A stretch of DNA of 12,699 nucleotides from Patescibacteria group bacterium (GTDB lineage: Bacteria > Patescibacteriota > Gracilibacteria > UM-FILTER-43-11). Position 1 is the first letter of the stretch. Every line of letters starts with the position of its first letter. Positions 11,605-12,699 of the stretch are shown here, in pieces. The DNA is taken from NCBI GenBank assembly GCA_029260985.1, contig JAJDCE010000010.1, positions 1 to 12,699 of the forward strand, in the 5' to 3' direction. The translations under genes were made by a program, and so were the position numbers. The notes beneath the pieces were generated by a model that did no database searches, had not been told where the DNA came from, and saw nothing but the letters and a program-made list of their open reading frames with translations.

Positions 11605-11627
11605 AAAAATGCCTTAAATTTCAAGGC
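11604..11627 (-). terminator. intrinsic terminator of the 11656-12054 gene
   Basis: Minus strand: GCCTT/AAGGC (11623-11627 and 11611-11615) with a 7-base loop, then A and six U (11604-11609). The stem is short, but spacing and U-run are right, and it follows the upstream stop by about 28 bp. It merges directly into the next promoter. Confidence 0.65.
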
Positions 11628-11655
11628 TTCAGCTTTAATGCTTCTTATTTGTGAT

Positions 11656-12054
11656 TTAAGCTAATGCGACCTTCCCGTGACTCTCAGGCTCAGGGCGTGG
11701 TTGATAGATAGGTTTATCTTCATCACTATCGTTACCCTCCTTCTTTTTAGGCTCAACTATTGGCTCACCCTGAGTATCTACCCCGCCATCCCTTGGTCGA
11801 TTTTCGTTCCGCTCTGTTTGCTGAACTTTTTTTGACCGTGGTGTTCCAAATACCCTTTGCAAACCTTTTTCAACTTGCTCATCAGTCTGGGCATCACTTT
11901 TAACTTTGGCCACAACCGAATGGACTCCAATGCCGATTGATGCTGCAAGAGCAGCGACGAGCATAAATCGCTTTGATTTTACCAAGCTTCTCATGCGACG
12001 AATAAGGCTCATTTTGGGCTGATCCAATGGTTTTTCTACACGCTCTTTTTCCAT
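11656..12054 (-). CDS. single-pass membrane protein with disordered tail, 132 aa
   Basis: Not recognised. A basic N-terminal region (1-29, with LIRRMRSLVKSKR) leads into one membrane helix (about 30-49, FMLVAALAASIGIGVHSVVA), then about 80 residues of polar, Pro/Glu/Lys/Asp-rich and probably disordered sequence ending ESHGKVALA. The positive-inside rule places the N-terminus in the cytoplasm and the tail outside. There is no lipobox cysteine and no clear signal-peptidase site, so it is probably a membrane-anchored protein. The codons for RPEPES contain a CTGAGCCTGAG word reminiscent of those in the ribosomal-protein tails. It has its own promoter (12077-12105) and terminator, so it seems monocistronic. 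No Shine-Dalgarno sequence is seen. Confidence 0.68.
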   Translation of the reverse strand: MEKERVEKPLDQPKMSLIRRMRSLVKSKRFMLVAALAASIGIGVHSVVAKVKSDAQTDEQVEKGLQRVFGTPRSKKVQQTERNENRPRDGGVDTQGEPIVEPKKKEGNDSDEDKPIYQPRPEPESHGKVALA

Positions 12055-12076
12055 AGTTTCTTAGCAAAAGGTTAAT

Positions 12077-12105
12077 ATCTTATAATACTTATTGCTTTTT
12101 GTCAA
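12077..12105 (-). promoter_or_regulatory. predicted promoter of the 132-aa membrane protein gene
   Basis: The minus strand has a consensus TTGACA (12100-12105). The -10 is either TAAGAT (12077-12082, 17-bp spacer) or the overlapping better-matching TATAAG (12079-12084, 15-bp spacer). It lies between the infB stop (12146) and the ATG at 12054 and implies transcription independent of infB. I see no intrinsic terminator after infB. Confidence 0.58.
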
Positions 12106-12145
12106 TATCTAGTGGGCATGCTGAAAAAGGCTGATGATGGCTCAT

Positions 12146-12699
12146 TTACTCAAGGCTTCGTTCCTTCTTTTCTATTTTATAAACTTCGAGAATATCCCCC
12201 TCTTCAACGGGTTGAAGTGTAGCAAATTTAATTCCGCATTCAGACCCTTTTTCTAGTTCTTTTACATCCTCCTGGACATGCTTGAGAGACTCTAGCTTGG
12301 ATTCAAATAAGGTTTCACCATTTCGGGTCACGCGAGCGATTGAGTCTTTGATGATTTTACCTTCAGTGACCTTGCAGCCAGCAATGACCCACTTCTTTTT
12401 GTTGAGGAAAATTTGTTTAATCTCGACCTTGCCCAACTCAATCACATTTATCTCGGGCTCCAGCATGCCGGAAAGAATGGCTGTAACGTCCTCGGTCAGC
12501 TTATAGATGATGGTGTAGTCTTTTACGTCTACGTGCTCTTTTTCAGCCAGCTTTTTAACATGAGTATTGGCAGTGACATGGAAACCAAGGAGTAATGCCT
12601 GACTGGCTGACGCCATGATCACGTCGGTGTCTGAAATATTTCCTACGCCGAAATGAATCACTTTAACAGCTACATCATGTGTTTTAATCTTATGCAATG
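12146..12699 (-). CDS. infB: translation initiation factor IF-2, C-terminal part
   Basis: IF-2 is the GTPase that brings fMet-tRNA to the 30S subunit and drives subunit joining. The gene runs off the right edge of the window (the first visible codon is not a true start), so only about 184 C-terminal codons are here and the GTP-binding domain lies outside. Visible are domain III (VKVIHFGVGNISDTDVIMASASQALLLGFHV) and, after a helix of the KKLAEKEHVDVKDYTIIYKL type, the C-terminal beta-barrels with LSGMLEPEI, VIAGCKVTEGKI, ESLKHVQEDVKELEKGSECGI and EEGDILEVYKI. The ECGI and GD-EV-KI marks belong to the fMet-tRNA-binding domain. All key segments are conserved. A monocistronic membrane-protein gene follows. 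The identification is secure. Confidence 0.97.
   Translation of the reverse strand, partial: LHKIKTHDVAVKVIHFGVGNISDTDVIMASASQALLLGFHVTANTHVKKLAEKEHVDVKDYTIIYKLTEDVTAILSGMLEPEINVIELGKVEIKQIFLNKKKWVIAGCKVTEGKIIKDSIARVTRNGETLFESKLESLKHVQEDVKELEKGSECGIKFATLQPVEEGDILEVYKIEKKERSLE

Noticed and set aside
1..12699. UGA read as glycine (Gracilibacteria-type code)
   Set aside because: nadE, rluD and yqgF end at TGA exactly where their families end, and no internal TGA interrupts a conserved gene.

Overview
This 12.7 kb window is a stretch of bacterial chromosome dominated by translation genes. It most likely comes from an uncultivated lineage of the Patescibacteria/CPR type. That placement is inference from compact spacing, ribosomal proteins with long low-complexity tails, starts with no good Shine-Dalgarno sequence, and many small genes I cannot assign. 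All three stop codons end recognisable genes (TGA ends nadE, rluD and yqgF), so the UGA-glycine code of Gracilibacteria is ruled out. No tRNA, rRNA, CRISPR array, transposase or phage gene is visible.

Layout: (1) 1-1875, plus strand: the 3' end of an SPFH/prohibitin-family gene overlapping nadE (ammonia-dependent NAD synthetase), then two small unknown genes. (2) 1911-2800, minus strand: rpsT (S20) overlapping yqgF, with a 12-bp tandem repeat at the junction. (3) 2888-6036, minus strand: promoter, L10-type leader RNA, rplJ (L10) and rplL (L7/L12), then a separately promoted LytR-CpsA-Psr (LCP) envelope gene. (4) 6134-7069, plus strand: rluD-type pseudouridine synthase, converging on (5) 7161-9346, minus strand: rplS (L19), terminator, extended -10 promoter, a CsaB-like polysaccharide pyruvyltransferase gene, then rplU (L21). 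(6) 9492-12054, minus strand: a winged-helix/nucleotidyltransferase-like regulator and four small unknown genes: two membrane proteins, one very basic helical protein and one very acidic helical protein. (7) 12146-12699: the 3' end of infB (IF-2), minus strand.

The genes combine ribosome assembly and translation (S20, L10, L7/L12, L21, L19, IF-2, RluD-type rRNA modification, YqgF 16S maturation) with envelope work: an LCP ligase that attaches glycopolymers and a CsaB-like pyruvyltransferase that in other bacteria prepares wall polymers for S-layer anchoring.

The most unusual signals lie outside normal gene calls: heptanucleotide tandem arrays in four places (one inside the rluD coding sequence); long tails on L10, L19 and S20 that share DNA-level words and carry palindromic GTCGAAG-type elements; a terminator fused to an extended -10 promoter, seen twice with an identical 14-nt core; and an L10 leader with apparent mutually exclusive pairing and a terminal U-run.
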